Assembly: GCA_036677505.1 (NCBI GenBank)
Contig: JAVBWK010000027.1
Span: 19,456-83,455, forward strand
DNA: 64,000 nt
From: UBA2227 sp036677505
GTDB lineage: Bacteria > Bacillota_I > Bacilli_A > Erysipelotrichales > Erysipelotrichaceae
Direction: 5' to 3'
Positions 6,866-14,338 of the stretch are shown in pieces (position 1 is the stretch's first letter; the number at the start of each line of letters is the position of its first letter). The position numbers and the translations under genes were made by a program. The notes beneath the pieces are model-generated. The model was not told the DNA's origin, ran no database searches, and saw nothing but the letters and a program-made list of their open reading frames with translations.

Positions 6866-8783
6866 AGCCACCCTCCTTTGCGAGTTGTTCTTCCATGGTA
6901 AAAGCCACGTGCTCTTCGATCCAGTCGCGGCGCAAATTGGCTTTATCACCCATCAGAATGCTTACTTTCTTATTTGCCATCAGGGCATCTTCAATGCTGA
7001 TTTGAATCAGGGTGCGGGTTTTCGGATTCATCGTCGTTTCCCATAGCTGATCGGCATTCATTTCGCCCAGTCCTTTATAGCGCTGAAGCTCACACCGCCC
7101 CAGACTTTCCCGTTTCAGACGAAGATCATCGTCATCATAGGCATACACCGACTGCTTCCCTTTGGTCAGTTTGTATAACGGCGGCAATGCGATATACACT
7201 TTGCCGGCATCGATCAGCGGACGCATATAGCGATAGAAGAACGTCAGCAGCAATACCTGAATATGGGCACCGTCGGTGTCCGCATCGGTCATGATGATGA
7301 TTTTATCATAATTGCAGTCACTGACTTCAAAATCCAGACCCACTCCGGCACCCAATGCATGAATGATGGTATTGAGTTCTTCATTTTTTTCAATGTCGCT
7401 GATGCTGGCTTTTTCGGTATTGAGCACTTTGCCGCGCAACGGTAAAATCGCCTGAAACTTAGAATCGCGGCCTTGTTTGGCACTGCCTCCGGCAGAATCC
7501 CCTTCCACCAGAAACAGCTCGTTTTTCTTGCTGTCTTTGCTTTGCGCCGCAGCCAGTTTTCCGGAAAGCAAACGCTCGCTTTTGCCATTCTTTTTGCCCT
7601 TGCGAGCTTCCTCACGGGCTTTACGCGCGGCTTCACGGGCCAGATACGCCCGCTGGATCTTTCTGACCAGTTCCAAGGCGAATTCACGGTTTTCCTCAAA
7701 GTAGTACGAGAGCTTCTCGCTGAGCAGACTTTCTACCGCCGTTTTTGCTTCGACCGTACCCAGCTTGCCCTTGGTCTGTCCTTCAAACTGTAACAAATGC
7801 TCAGGAATACCGACCGAAATGATTGAGGTGCATCCTTCGCGGATATCCGAACCTTCAAAATTCTTATCTTTCTCTTTCAACAGGTTATTTTTTCTGGCAA
7901 ACTCATTGACAGCTTTGGTCAGTGCCGTCTTAAATCCGACCTCATGGGATCCGCCGTCTTTGGTGCGGACCAGATTGACAAAGGAATAGGTCTCCTCCGA
8001 ATAAGAATCGGTAAACTGAATGGCACAGGCGACATCGATTTCATTGACTCTGCCTTCGATGATGATCGGTTTATTCATCGTCACGCGGTCTTCGTTGATG
8101 TATTGCATAAAGGCCAGCAACCCTTTTTGATACATAAAGGTTTCAGTTTTATGAGTGCGCTCATCCGTGACGACGAAAGTGATTCCGTTTAGCAGAAAAG
8201 CACTTTCCCGGCAACGCTCCAAAATCCAGTCCAGATGAAACTCTACGACCGGGAATATCTTTCTGTCCGGTTTGAATCGGACGGTACTGCCGGTCTTATT
8301 GGTTTTTCCGATTTCTTTTAAAGGGAAGAGTTTGCTGCCGCCCTTTTCAAACCGTTTGGAAACGATTTTGCCGTGATTGCTGACGGTGACTTCCAGCCAT
8401 TCCGATAAGGCATTGACCACCGATGCACCGACCCCGTGCAGCCCTCCGGCGGTTTTGTATCCGCCTTGGGATGTAAACTTACCGCCTGCGTGAAGCACGC
8501 GGAAAATGACGTCCAAGGTGTTGACGCCGGATTCGTGAAGTCCCGTCGGCATGCCGCGGCCTTCATCTTCAATACGGATAACATCATCTTTCTCAATGGC
8601 GACAACAATCTTCTTGCCATAGCCGTTGAGTGCTTCATCGATGGCATTATCCAATATTTCCCATACCAAATGATGAAGGCCCCGTGCGTCGGTCGAACCG
8701 ATGTACATCCCCGGACGTTTCCGTACGGCTTCAAGGCCTTCTAAGATCTGGATGCTCGACTCATCATAATTACTTTTACTCAT
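6840..8783 (-). CDS. parE: DNA topoisomerase IV subunit B
   Basis: About 647 residues from the ATG at 8783 (GGGAG box); ten further in-frame codons upstream lack a site. The GHKL ATPase is evident: ILEGLEAVRKRPGMYIGST, DNAIDEAL, DEGRGMPTG and the lid GGLHGVGASVVNALS. The TOPRIM domain follows, with LVEGDSAGGSAKQGRD, LPLRGKVLN and IIMTDADTDGAHI, then RYKGLGEMNADQLWETTM. Its tandem arrangement with parC and lack of an insertion in the TOPRIM region favour ParE over GyrB. The divergent plsY next door is also the neighbour in several Bacillota. Confidence 0.93.
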   Translation of the reverse strand: MSKSNYDESSIQILEGLEAVRKRPGMYIGSTDARGLHHLVWEILDNAIDEALNGYGKKIVVAIEKDDVIRIEDEGRGMPTGLHESGVNTLDVIFRVLHAGGKFTSQGGYKTAGGLHGVGASVVNALSEWLEVTVSNHGKIVSKRFEKGGSKLFPLKEIGKTNKTGSTVRFKPDRKIFPVVEFHLDWILERCRESAFLLNGITFVVTDERTHKTETFMYQKGLLAFMQYINEDRVTMNKPIIIEGRVNEIDVACAIQFTDSYSEETYSFVNLVRTKDGGSHEVGFKTALTKAVNEFARKNNLLKEKDKNFEGSDIREGCTSIISVGIPEHLLQFEGQTKGKLGTVEAKTAVESLLSEKLSYYFEENREFALELVRKIQRAYLAREAARKAREEARKGKKNGKSERLLSGKLAAAQSKDSKKNELFLVEGDSAGGSAKQGRDSKFQAILPLRGKVLNTEKASISDIEKNEELNTIIHALGAGVGLDFEVSDCNYDKIIIMTDADTDGAHIQVLLLTFFYRYMRPLIDAGKVYIALPPLYKLTKGKQSVYAYDDDDLRLKRESLGRCELQRYKGLGEMNADQLWETTMNPKTRTLIQISIEDALMANKKVSILMGDKANLRRDWIEEHVAFTMEEQLAKEGGYGGRTISD

Positions 8784-8804
8784 GTCTGACTCCCATCTTG
8801 TTAT

Positions 8805-8810
8805 ATTATA
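8805..8810 (-). promoter_or_regulatory. parE-parC promoter (-10)
   Basis: TATAAT on the minus strand 22 bases before the parE start codon; the -35 (TTAAAA-like) is weak. Divergent from the plsY promoter. Confidence 0.55.
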
Positions 8811-8833
8811 CAAAAAGTTATCATGGTTTTAAA

Positions 8834-8861
8834 TAGACATTGCCCCTGTTTATGGTAAAAT
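8834..8861 (+). promoter_or_regulatory. plsY promoter
   Basis: TAGACA (8834-8839), a 16-base spacer and TAAAAT (8856-8861), followed by a GAGGTGA ribosome site and the plsY ATG at 8879. Confidence 0.6.
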
Positions 8862-8878
8862 GGCAGTGAGGTGATAGT

Positions 8879-9484
8879 ATGGATATTTTGATCATGGTCA
8901 TCCTGGGATACGTTTTTGGGTCGATCCCCTGGGCCTTGATTATAGGGAAAGTATTTTACAAGACGGATATCCGTCAACATGGTTCCGGCAACTTGGGCGG
9001 AACCAACGCCGGCCGTGTTTTGGGGAAAAAGGCCGGTATCTCCGTGGCTTTGATGGACTCGCTGAAAGGTTTTATCGCGATCGGTATCGCGGTCACATTT
9101 TTCTCGAAAGAAGCCGGGATCGCTGCCGGACTGGCTGCGGCCTTTGGTCACTGCTATCCGATATTTGCCAATTTCAAAGGCGGCAAAGCCGTTTCGACCG
9201 CTTTTGGCTATCTGCTGGGTGTTTCGGTATTCATAACCGGCAATCCGCAGTACTTGTTTCTGATTCCTTTGGTCACATTCTTCGGTATATTGAAACTGAC
9301 GAAAATTGTTTCGCTCTCATCGATGATCAGTGTCACCTTGGCTGCCATCCTGACCTACTTTCTGCAACCGGATTTGTATGTGTTTCTGGCCATGGTGGTC
9401 ATTGCCGTCTTGGTCATCTGGCGTCACCGTTCGAATATCGGTCGGATACTGTCGAATACCGAACGCAAGATCACTTGGATGTAA
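8879..9484 (+). CDS. plsY: Glycerol-3-phosphate acyltransferase PlsY
   Basis: A 201-residue multi-pass membrane protein. Its three family motifs are present: FGSIPWALIIG and GSGNLGGTNAGRVLG near the N-terminus, FGHCYPIFANFKGGKAVST in the middle, and VIWRHRSNIGRIL near the C-terminus. PlsY transfers an acyl group from acyl-phosphate to glycerol-3-phosphate, the first step of phospholipid synthesis in most Gram-positive bacteria. The start has a GAGGTGA site. Its 3' end overlaps the convergent oxidoreductase gene by 14 bases. Confidence 0.95.
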   Translation: MDILIMVILGYVFGSIPWALIIGKVFYKTDIRQHGSGNLGGTNAGRVLGKKAGISVALMDSLKGFIAIGIAVTFFSKEAGIAAGLAAAFGHCYPIFANFKGGKAVSTAFGYLLGVSVFITGNPQYLFLIPLVTFFGILKLTKIVSLSSMISVTLAAILTYFLQPDLYVFLAMVVIAVLVIWRHRSNIGRILSNTERKITWM

Positions 9485-10412
9485 TCAGTCTGATCATAAG
9501 TTCATTGAACGCTTTTGTCAAAATGGGACTTTCACAAAGTCCTTTTTTTATGCAATCACAGGCGTGATCGATATAATGCGTAAACTCCGAGGGCTGATCC
9601 ACGGTGAATGTTTCATTGTTTCCGTCATATCGGACCAGTGTGACCGTATCACTCTTCCAGAAGTTTGATAAAATGATCAATCCTTCTGTGCCATAGATCC
9701 GTGCTTCTTTCAGTCCTTCGACACAGATGGCACTGCTTAAAGAAGCAATGACTCCGGAAGTGAATTTCAGCTGCATATGGGCGTAACCGTCACAGCCGGT
9801 GCTCATCGGATAGCGAACGACGGACACCGATTCTGTCTGTTGGCCAAACAGGGCCAGCGCGAAGGAGATCGGATAGACTCCCACATCAAACAGCGATCCT
9901 CCGCCATGGTTGGCATCATACGCCCAGTGATCCATCGGACCGGCAAAGTCATAGCAGTAACCGGCTTCGATGGCATGTACCTGACCCAGACGACCCTGAT
10001 CGATCCACTTTTTCACTTGAAACGTCGTAGGTAAAAATACAGTTTTCTGTGCTTCCATCAAGAGCAGTCCTTTGGCACAAGCCAAGTCAAAGCATTCGTT
10101 AAGATCATCTACGTCGTATAACATCGGTTTTTCACAGATGACATGTTTACCGTGGTGAAGCGATTTCAATATCCACTCTTTATGCAATGCCTGGGGCAGC
10201 GCGATATATACTGCGTCAACGACATCGCACTCGACCAGACCCTGATAATCCGTGTGGATTTTTATGTCATACTGTTTCGCATAGTTTGTAGTTTTTTCAA
10301 CATCACGTCCGCCTACCGCGGTGATGACGGCTTGTTGGCTGGTTGTGACCCCTTTGACGAAACGGTGACTGATTTTTCCGGGGCCCAAGATCCCAAATCG
10401 TATTTTACTCAT
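9471..10412 (-). CDS. Gfo/Idh/MocA family oxidoreductase
   Basis: About 313 residues; the ATG at 10412 is preferred because GGAGG lies six bases before it. The N-terminal Rossmann fold reads RFGILGPGKISHRFVKGV and the family motif is GKHVICEKPM with the catalytic lysine, followed by LLMEAQKTVFLPT and GGGSLFDVGVYPISFA. Members oxidise or reduce sugars and related compounds with NAD(P); the substrate cannot be read from sequence. The start overlaps the end of the transglycosylase gene. A second member of the family lies at 48565-49554 and the two are clearly different subfamilies. Confidence 0.88.
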   Translation of the reverse strand: MSKIRFGILGPGKISHRFVKGVTTSQQAVITAVGGRDVEKTTNYAKQYDIKIHTDYQGLVECDVVDAVYIALPQALHKEWILKSLHHGKHVICEKPMLYDVDDLNECFDLACAKGLLLMEAQKTVFLPTTFQVKKWIDQGRLGQVHAIEAGYCYDFAGPMDHWAYDANHGGGSLFDVGVYPISFALALFGQQTESVSVVRYPMSTGCDGYAHMQLKFTSGVIASLSSAICVEGLKEARIYGTEGLIILSNFWKSDTVTLVRYDGNNETFTVDQPSEFTHYIDHACDCIKKGLCESPILTKAFNELMIRLITSK

Positions 10413-11109
10413 ACACATCCTCCAGATAGATTTCTTCGGCCTGTTGCGCTGTGATCACGCCTGTCTCGACCATATCATTCAAAACTTTCTTCTGACGGAC
10501 TTTCGCCCTGTCAAAATGATTGCTTAGCTGAAAGCGTGAAGGTGACTGCGGCAAACCGGCCAGCAGGCTCGCCTGCCCCAAGGTCAGATCATCGGGCTGA
10601 CGGTTGAAATATCCCACGGATGCCCGCTTGATGCCGGTATATCCGTCTCCGTAGTAGTTCATGTTGACATATAATTCGAGGGTCTCATCTTTACTGATCA
10701 GATTCTCGATATCATAAAGCAGAAACACTTCTGCCACTTTTCGCAAGAGATTGAATCGGTAGTCAAAATAAAGGTTCTTGCCGACTTGCTGGCCGATCGT
10801 ACTGCCGCCTTCGAGCCAATCGAAATTTTTCAGATTGGTCCACAAAGCGCGTCCGATGGCTCGCACATCCAGTCCGGTCCGCTGATAAAAGCGGCGGTCC
10901 TCCACGGCGACGACCGCCTGCAGGAAGAAAGGATCGATCTTCTCTATCGTCACATAATGATCTGACGCCTGTACCAGCGCTATGGCCTTTTTCAATGGAG
11001 TTTCTGCGATGACGATGCGATACTGGATGTATCCGGCCAACAGCAGCAGCAGTCCAAGAACAAGGCCCGTCAGCAGTACCCGAGTCAGCCATTTTTTTAG
11101 AAATTTCAT
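10405..11109 (-). CDS. Monofunctional peptidoglycan glycosyltransferase (GT51)
   Basis: A 234-residue protein with one N-terminal membrane segment (residues about 10-30) and a GT51 domain only. Conserved motifs are present: AVVAVEDRRFYQRTGLD with the catalytic Glu, GGSTIGQQVGKNL, RKVAEVFLLYDIE with the second Glu region, and the late ASLLAGLPQSPSRF. No transpeptidase domain follows, so it polymerises glycan strands from lipid II without cross-linking, on the outer face of the membrane. The last part resembles class A PBP glycosyltransferase domains, so it may be called MtgA- or SgtB-like. Confidence 0.9.
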   Translation of the reverse strand: MKFLKKWLTRVLLTGLVLGLLLLLAGYIQYRIVIAETPLKKAIALVQASDHYVTIEKIDPFFLQAVVAVEDRRFYQRTGLDVRAIGRALWTNLKNFDWLEGGSTIGQQVGKNLYFDYRFNLLRKVAEVFLLYDIENLISKDETLELYVNMNYYGDGYTGIKRASVGYFNRQPDDLTLGQASLLAGLPQSPSRFQLSNHFDRAKVRQKKVLNDMVETGVITAQQAEEIYLEDVYE

Positions 11110-11124
11110 GACATCACCAAACTT

Positions 11125-11130
11125 ATTATA
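11125..11130 (-). promoter_or_regulatory. Transglycosylase promoter (-10)
   Basis: TATAAT on the minus strand 15 bases before the transglycosylase start codon at 11109; the -35 is poor and would lie in the U-tract of the yneF terminator. Confidence 0.5.
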
Positions 11131-11139
11131 CCAAATGGG

Positions 11140-11163
11140 AAAAAGAAAACACAGTTGCCTGTG
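11140..11163 (-). terminator. yneF terminator
   Basis: CACAG-gcaa-CTGTG followed by TTTTCTTTTT on the minus strand, just beyond the yneF stop. Confidence 0.7.
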
Positions 11164-11164
11164 C

Positions 11165-11383
11165 TTACTTGTATTGTTCCATCGACTTCATGATTTGGCG
11201 GATTTGTGCTTCCGAGGGTTTGCGCCCCATTTGCATAAACATCGCGCGAATCATTTTTTCGTTAATCGGCGGATTTTCTTTCAGTTGTTTCAAAAATGTT
11301 TTGCGTGTGAAATAGTATCCCAATCCACCGCCGACCAGCAGTCCGACCACCAGACTTAACAGACTCATCCAGAAATCATTCAT
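11165..11383 (-). CDS. yneF: YneF family small membrane protein (UPF0154)
   Basis: 72 residues from the ATG at 11383, which has AAGGTG upstream; an in-frame start eight codons earlier is less likely. The N-terminal segment SLLSLVVGLLVGGGLGYYFT is a single membrane helix with a glycine zipper, followed by the family tail NPPINEKMIRAMFMQMGRKP and SEAQIRQIMKSM. This protein is widely conserved in Bacillota and Mollicutes but its function is not known. It has its own promoter and terminator. Confidence 0.9.
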   Translation of the reverse strand: MNDFWMSLLSLVVGLLVGGGLGYYFTRKTFLKQLKENPPINEKMIRAMFMQMGRKPSEAQIRQIMKSMEQYK

Positions 11384-11410
11384 AACACGTTCACCTTCCC
11401 TTACCATGTC

Positions 11411-11439
11411 ATTTTACAGTTTTTGTGTCTTATTTACAA
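11411..11439 (-). promoter_or_regulatory. yneF promoter
   Basis: Minus strand TTGTAA (11434-11439), 17-base spacer, TAAAAT (11411-11416), 28 bases before the yneF start. Confidence 0.65.
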
Positions 11440-11446
11440 GTGAAAG

Positions 11447-12184
11447 TTATAAGGGCAGATTAAGAATGAACCACCCGCCCAAAAACAGACTGAAAAGGTT
11501 GGCCAGCAGTACGGTAAAAAATAATCTGACTTTCTTTTTCTCCCTGACCGTCAACAGGAAAACGACCTCTTCGACAATGATGATCACTGTTTCATAAACG
11601 ATCAGACCGAATATCATATACACATTTTCGGGACGTCCGGAATTGATCATAACATTCAAAAACCCCTGAGTGAACAGATTGACGATCAAAAACAAGATCC
11701 AGGTCCTTCTTTGGCGATATCCCATCAGAAAGAATATCAGTGCTTCAAGGATCAGGGTCGATAACAAACGCAATGAAATCAGGGATGCGTTGCGCTCAAA
11801 AGTCGTTCCTTCAATCAGCGTCAGCGTCTGCATATCCAACGTAAACAGCTCATTATAACCGCTGCCTCGGATATCATGACGAATGGAATACTGTCGGTTA
11901 TCCAAGGTAATGATAAATGTTGCATCCGATCCGTCAATGGGTTTACTGTGATCAAAATTTGCAATCGAGTGGTAATAAAAGCGGATGTACGTTTCAAGTT
12001 TGTTGCTTCTGACCACTCCGGGCATGACATAACCGTCCACGATCAACACCCCATCGATGTGATCATAGGTTCCGGGTACGACGATCCACACCATCGGCGG
12101 TTCTGCTGAGTTGGCAGATACATCGGTGATGGACATCCAGATGGAAAAAAACAGAAACAATCCAATCATCACAATTTTTTTCAT
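11447..12184 (-). CDS. Membrane protein of unknown function with extracellular N-terminal domain
   Basis: 245 residues. A signal peptide (KKIVMIGLFLFFSIWMS, probable cut after VSA) is followed by about 110 polar residues rich in beta-strand pattern (WIVVPGTYDHIDGVLIVDGY), then four membrane helices from about residue 135 on (LRLLSTLILEALIFFLM, WILFLIVNLFTQGFL, MIFGLIVYETVIIIVE, LFFTVLLANLFSLFLGG). The second half has the look of small sensor-anchor membrane proteins. No family is recognised and no catalytic motif is seen. The gene stands alone between the typA terminator and the yneF promoter and has its own -10. Confidence 0.75.
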   Translation of the reverse strand: MKKIVMIGLFLFFSIWMSITDVSANSAEPPMVWIVVPGTYDHIDGVLIVDGYVMPGVVRSNKLETYIRFYYHSIANFDHSKPIDGSDATFIITLDNRQYSIRHDIRGSGYNELFTLDMQTLTLIEGTTFERNASLISLRLLSTLILEALIFFLMGYRQRRTWILFLIVNLFTQGFLNVMINSGRPENVYMIFGLIVYETVIIIVEEVVFLLTVREKKKVRLFFTVLLANLFSLFLGGWFILNLPL

Positions 12185-12202
12185 AAGTGTATCCTCAACT
12201 CT

Positions 12203-12208
12203 ATTTTA
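12203..12208 (-). promoter_or_regulatory. Promoter (-10) of the unknown membrane protein gene
   Basis: TAAAAT on the minus strand 18 bases before the start codon at 12184; it directly follows the typA terminator. The -35 would lie within that hairpin and is unclear. Confidence 0.4.
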
Positions 12209-12212
12209 CACG

Positions 12213-12234
12213 AAAAAAGGAAGGCGTACCTTCC
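12213..12234 (-). terminator. typA terminator
   Basis: GGAAGG-tacg-CCTTCC followed by TTTTTT on the minus strand, immediately after the typA stop codon. Confidence 0.85.
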
Positions 12235-12238
12235 CAAA

Positions 12239-14056
12239 TTACTCGTTTTCGCCACTTCTTGACGCAAGTTTGCGCTCATAAGGCGTCAGGTATTTCTTGC
12301 GCAGCCGGATGGCATCCGGTGTCACTTCGACCAGCTCGTCATCCGCAATAAACTCCAAAGCTTTCTCTAAGGTCAGTTGAATCGGCGGAGTCAGCCGCAT
12401 CGCCTCATCATGTCCGGTGGAGCGGATCGCCGTCAGCTTCTTGTTTTTGGTCGGATTGACTTCCATATCCAAATCGCGGGAAGCAATCCCTAAAATCATC
12501 CCCTGATAGACCGGGGTCTGCGGTCCGATGAAGAACTGTCCGCGCTCCTGCAGGTTAAACAGCGCATAGGTCATGGCTACTCCGGTTTCCGTAGAAATCA
12601 TGACACCGTTGGTGCGGGTCTGAATTTCGCCGACCATCTCGCCATATCCGTCAAATTTGCGGACCATCACGCCTTCTCCGCGAGTATCATTGATAAACTC
12701 GCCGCGATAACCGATCAGTGCCCGCATCGCTGCACGCCAGTACATGACGGTGATGCCCATATGTTCATCCATTTTGACCATGTTTGCCTTTCGGATACTC
12801 ATTTTATTGATGACCGTTCCGACATACTCGTTGGGAACCGTGATAACGACCTGTTCCATCGGCTCCATCTTGACACCGTTGACAGTTTTTGTGATGACTT
12901 CAGCTTTGGATACGGCCAGTTCATACCCTTCCCGACGCATATTCTCGATCAGGATGGTAATATGAAGCTCACCTCTTCCGGAAACTTTAAACTTATCGGC
13001 ACTGTCAGTATCTTCGACTTTCAGTCCGACATTGACTTCCAGTTCTTTTTCAAGCCGTTCGCGGATGTTTCTGGAGGTAACGTACTTCCCGCTTTTTCCG
13101 GCAAAAGGCGAAGTGTTGACTAAAAAGTTAATCGACAGCGTCGGCGGTTCGATCGGAATGTTTGGCAGCGGTTTGGGATCGGCAATGTCACAGACGGTTT
13201 CCCCGATCGATATATCCGCAATCCCGCCAATCAAAACGATATCGCCGGCAACCACTTCCCTGACCGAGACGCGCTTGGTTCCCTGATAAATAAACAGCTG
13301 ACTGATGACCTGACGGCGCAGAAATCCGTGCACATCGGCGATCAGCACCGGCATACCTACCCGAAGGATTCCCTGAAACAGCCGTCCGATTCCGATGCGT
13401 CCGATATATTCATCGTACGCCAGTGAGCTGACTTGCATTTGCACGGGCTCTTGGGTTTTATCCGGATAGCATCCGGCATGTTCGATGATCGTCTCTATCA
13501 GCGGCAGGATCGAATCGGATTCATCATCGATGTTTCTTTTAACGATACCTTCTCTGGCCACTCCGTAAAGGATCGGAAAGTCCATCTGTTCCTCGCTGGC
13601 TTCCAGCTGCAAAAACAGATCATACACCATATCGACCACTTCGATGGCGCGTTGGTCCTTTTTGTCGATCTTATTGATCAAAAGAATTGGTTTCAACCCA
13701 CGTTGCAACGATTTCTGAAGTACGAAACGGGTTTGCGGCATCGGTCCTTCGGAAGAATCGACCAACAAAATCACAGTGTCGACCGTTGCGATGATCCGTT
13801 CGACTTCACTAGAAAAATCGGCGTGTCCCGGCGTATCCACGATATTGATTTTGATGTCCTGATATTGAATCGAGCAGTTTTTGGAGTAGATCGTGATCCC
13901 GCGTTCGCGTTCAAGGTCGTTGGAGTCCATGACCTGTTCGATGTTGAGTTGGTTTTTTGCCAAGGCCCCGCCCAAAGACAGAAAGGCGTCGACCAAGGTG
14001 CTCTTGCCGGCATCGACATGGGCGATAACCGCAATATTGATAATCTTTTGATTCAT
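12239..14056 (-). CDS. typA: Translational GTPase TypA/BipA
   Basis: 605 residues, the usual length. The G domain has IAVIAHVDAGKSTLVDA (P-loop), GITIYSKN, DTPGHADF and NKIDKKDQR. The EF-G-like domains 3 and 5 follow (SGRGELHITILIENMRREGY, TRGEGVMV), then the BipA-specific C-terminal domain with VEVTPDAIRLRKKYLT. BipA binds ribosomes and helps 50S assembly and growth under stress or cold. ATG at 14056 has AAGGA before it. The gene lies directly after the 6S-like RNA and is terminated at 12213-12234. Confidence 0.95.
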   Translation of the reverse strand: MNQKIINIAVIAHVDAGKSTLVDAFLSLGGALAKNQLNIEQVMDSNDLERERGITIYSKNCSIQYQDIKINIVDTPGHADFSSEVERIIATVDTVILLVDSSEGPMPQTRFVLQKSLQRGLKPILLINKIDKKDQRAIEVVDMVYDLFLQLEASEEQMDFPILYGVAREGIVKRNIDDESDSILPLIETIIEHAGCYPDKTQEPVQMQVSSLAYDEYIGRIGIGRLFQGILRVGMPVLIADVHGFLRRQVISQLFIYQGTKRVSVREVVAGDIVLIGGIADISIGETVCDIADPKPLPNIPIEPPTLSINFLVNTSPFAGKSGKYVTSRNIRERLEKELEVNVGLKVEDTDSADKFKVSGRGELHITILIENMRREGYELAVSKAEVITKTVNGVKMEPMEQVVITVPNEYVGTVINKMSIRKANMVKMDEHMGITVMYWRAAMRALIGYRGEFINDTRGEGVMVRKFDGYGEMVGEIQTRTNGVMISTETGVAMTYALFNLQERGQFFIGPQTPVYQGMILGIASRDLDMEVNPTKNKKLTAIRSTGHDEAMRLTPPIQLTLEKALEFIADDELVEVTPDAIRLRKKYLTPYERKLASRSGENE

Positions 14057-14082
14057 AAAATCCTTCTTTCATTCAACCGCCA

Positions 14083-14271
14083 AAAAAAATACCTGTTGAC
14101 CAGGTATTTTAAGTTGGCCCAGTAGGCGATATATATTCCCTGTTTGTGCAGGTGGGTACCCTGTGCTTACGTTTAGGATTCCTGATGAAATCAGGCATTC
14201 ACACCGGCAGGCAACATCCGGGCTCCCTTATATCGAAATGTTGGAAATAAATTGATCCTTCTGGGCAACTT
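14083..14271 (-). ncRNA. ssrS: 6S RNA (SsrS/BsrA-like)
   Basis: About 185 bases between aspS and typA contain no gene but have a TGTTATAAT promoter (-10 at 14273-14278), a long-range closing stem (AAGTTGCCCAG at 14261-14271 with CTGGGCCAACTT at 14111-14122) and a terminator (AATACCTG-gtcaa-CAGGTATT plus U run, 14082-14110). Inside are a CCTGATTTCATCAGG apical hairpin and the GGTACCCACCTGC stretch that I associate with 6S RNAs. A mostly double-stranded rod with a central bubble is the 6S form, which mimics an open promoter and holds the housekeeping RNA polymerase. In Bacillus subtilis bsrA also lies beside aspS. Not tested by a covariance model. Confidence 0.8.
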
Positions 14272-14338
14272 CATTATAACATAATCATTTTAAAAAGAAA
14301 CATCTTGACATTTATGTGAAATTCCGTAAAATATACGT

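Noticed and set aside
13433..14125. Long plus-strand frame (230 codons) opposite typA
   Set aside because: It is a shadow of the clearly real typA gene; its protein has no recognisable family and a skewed composition.
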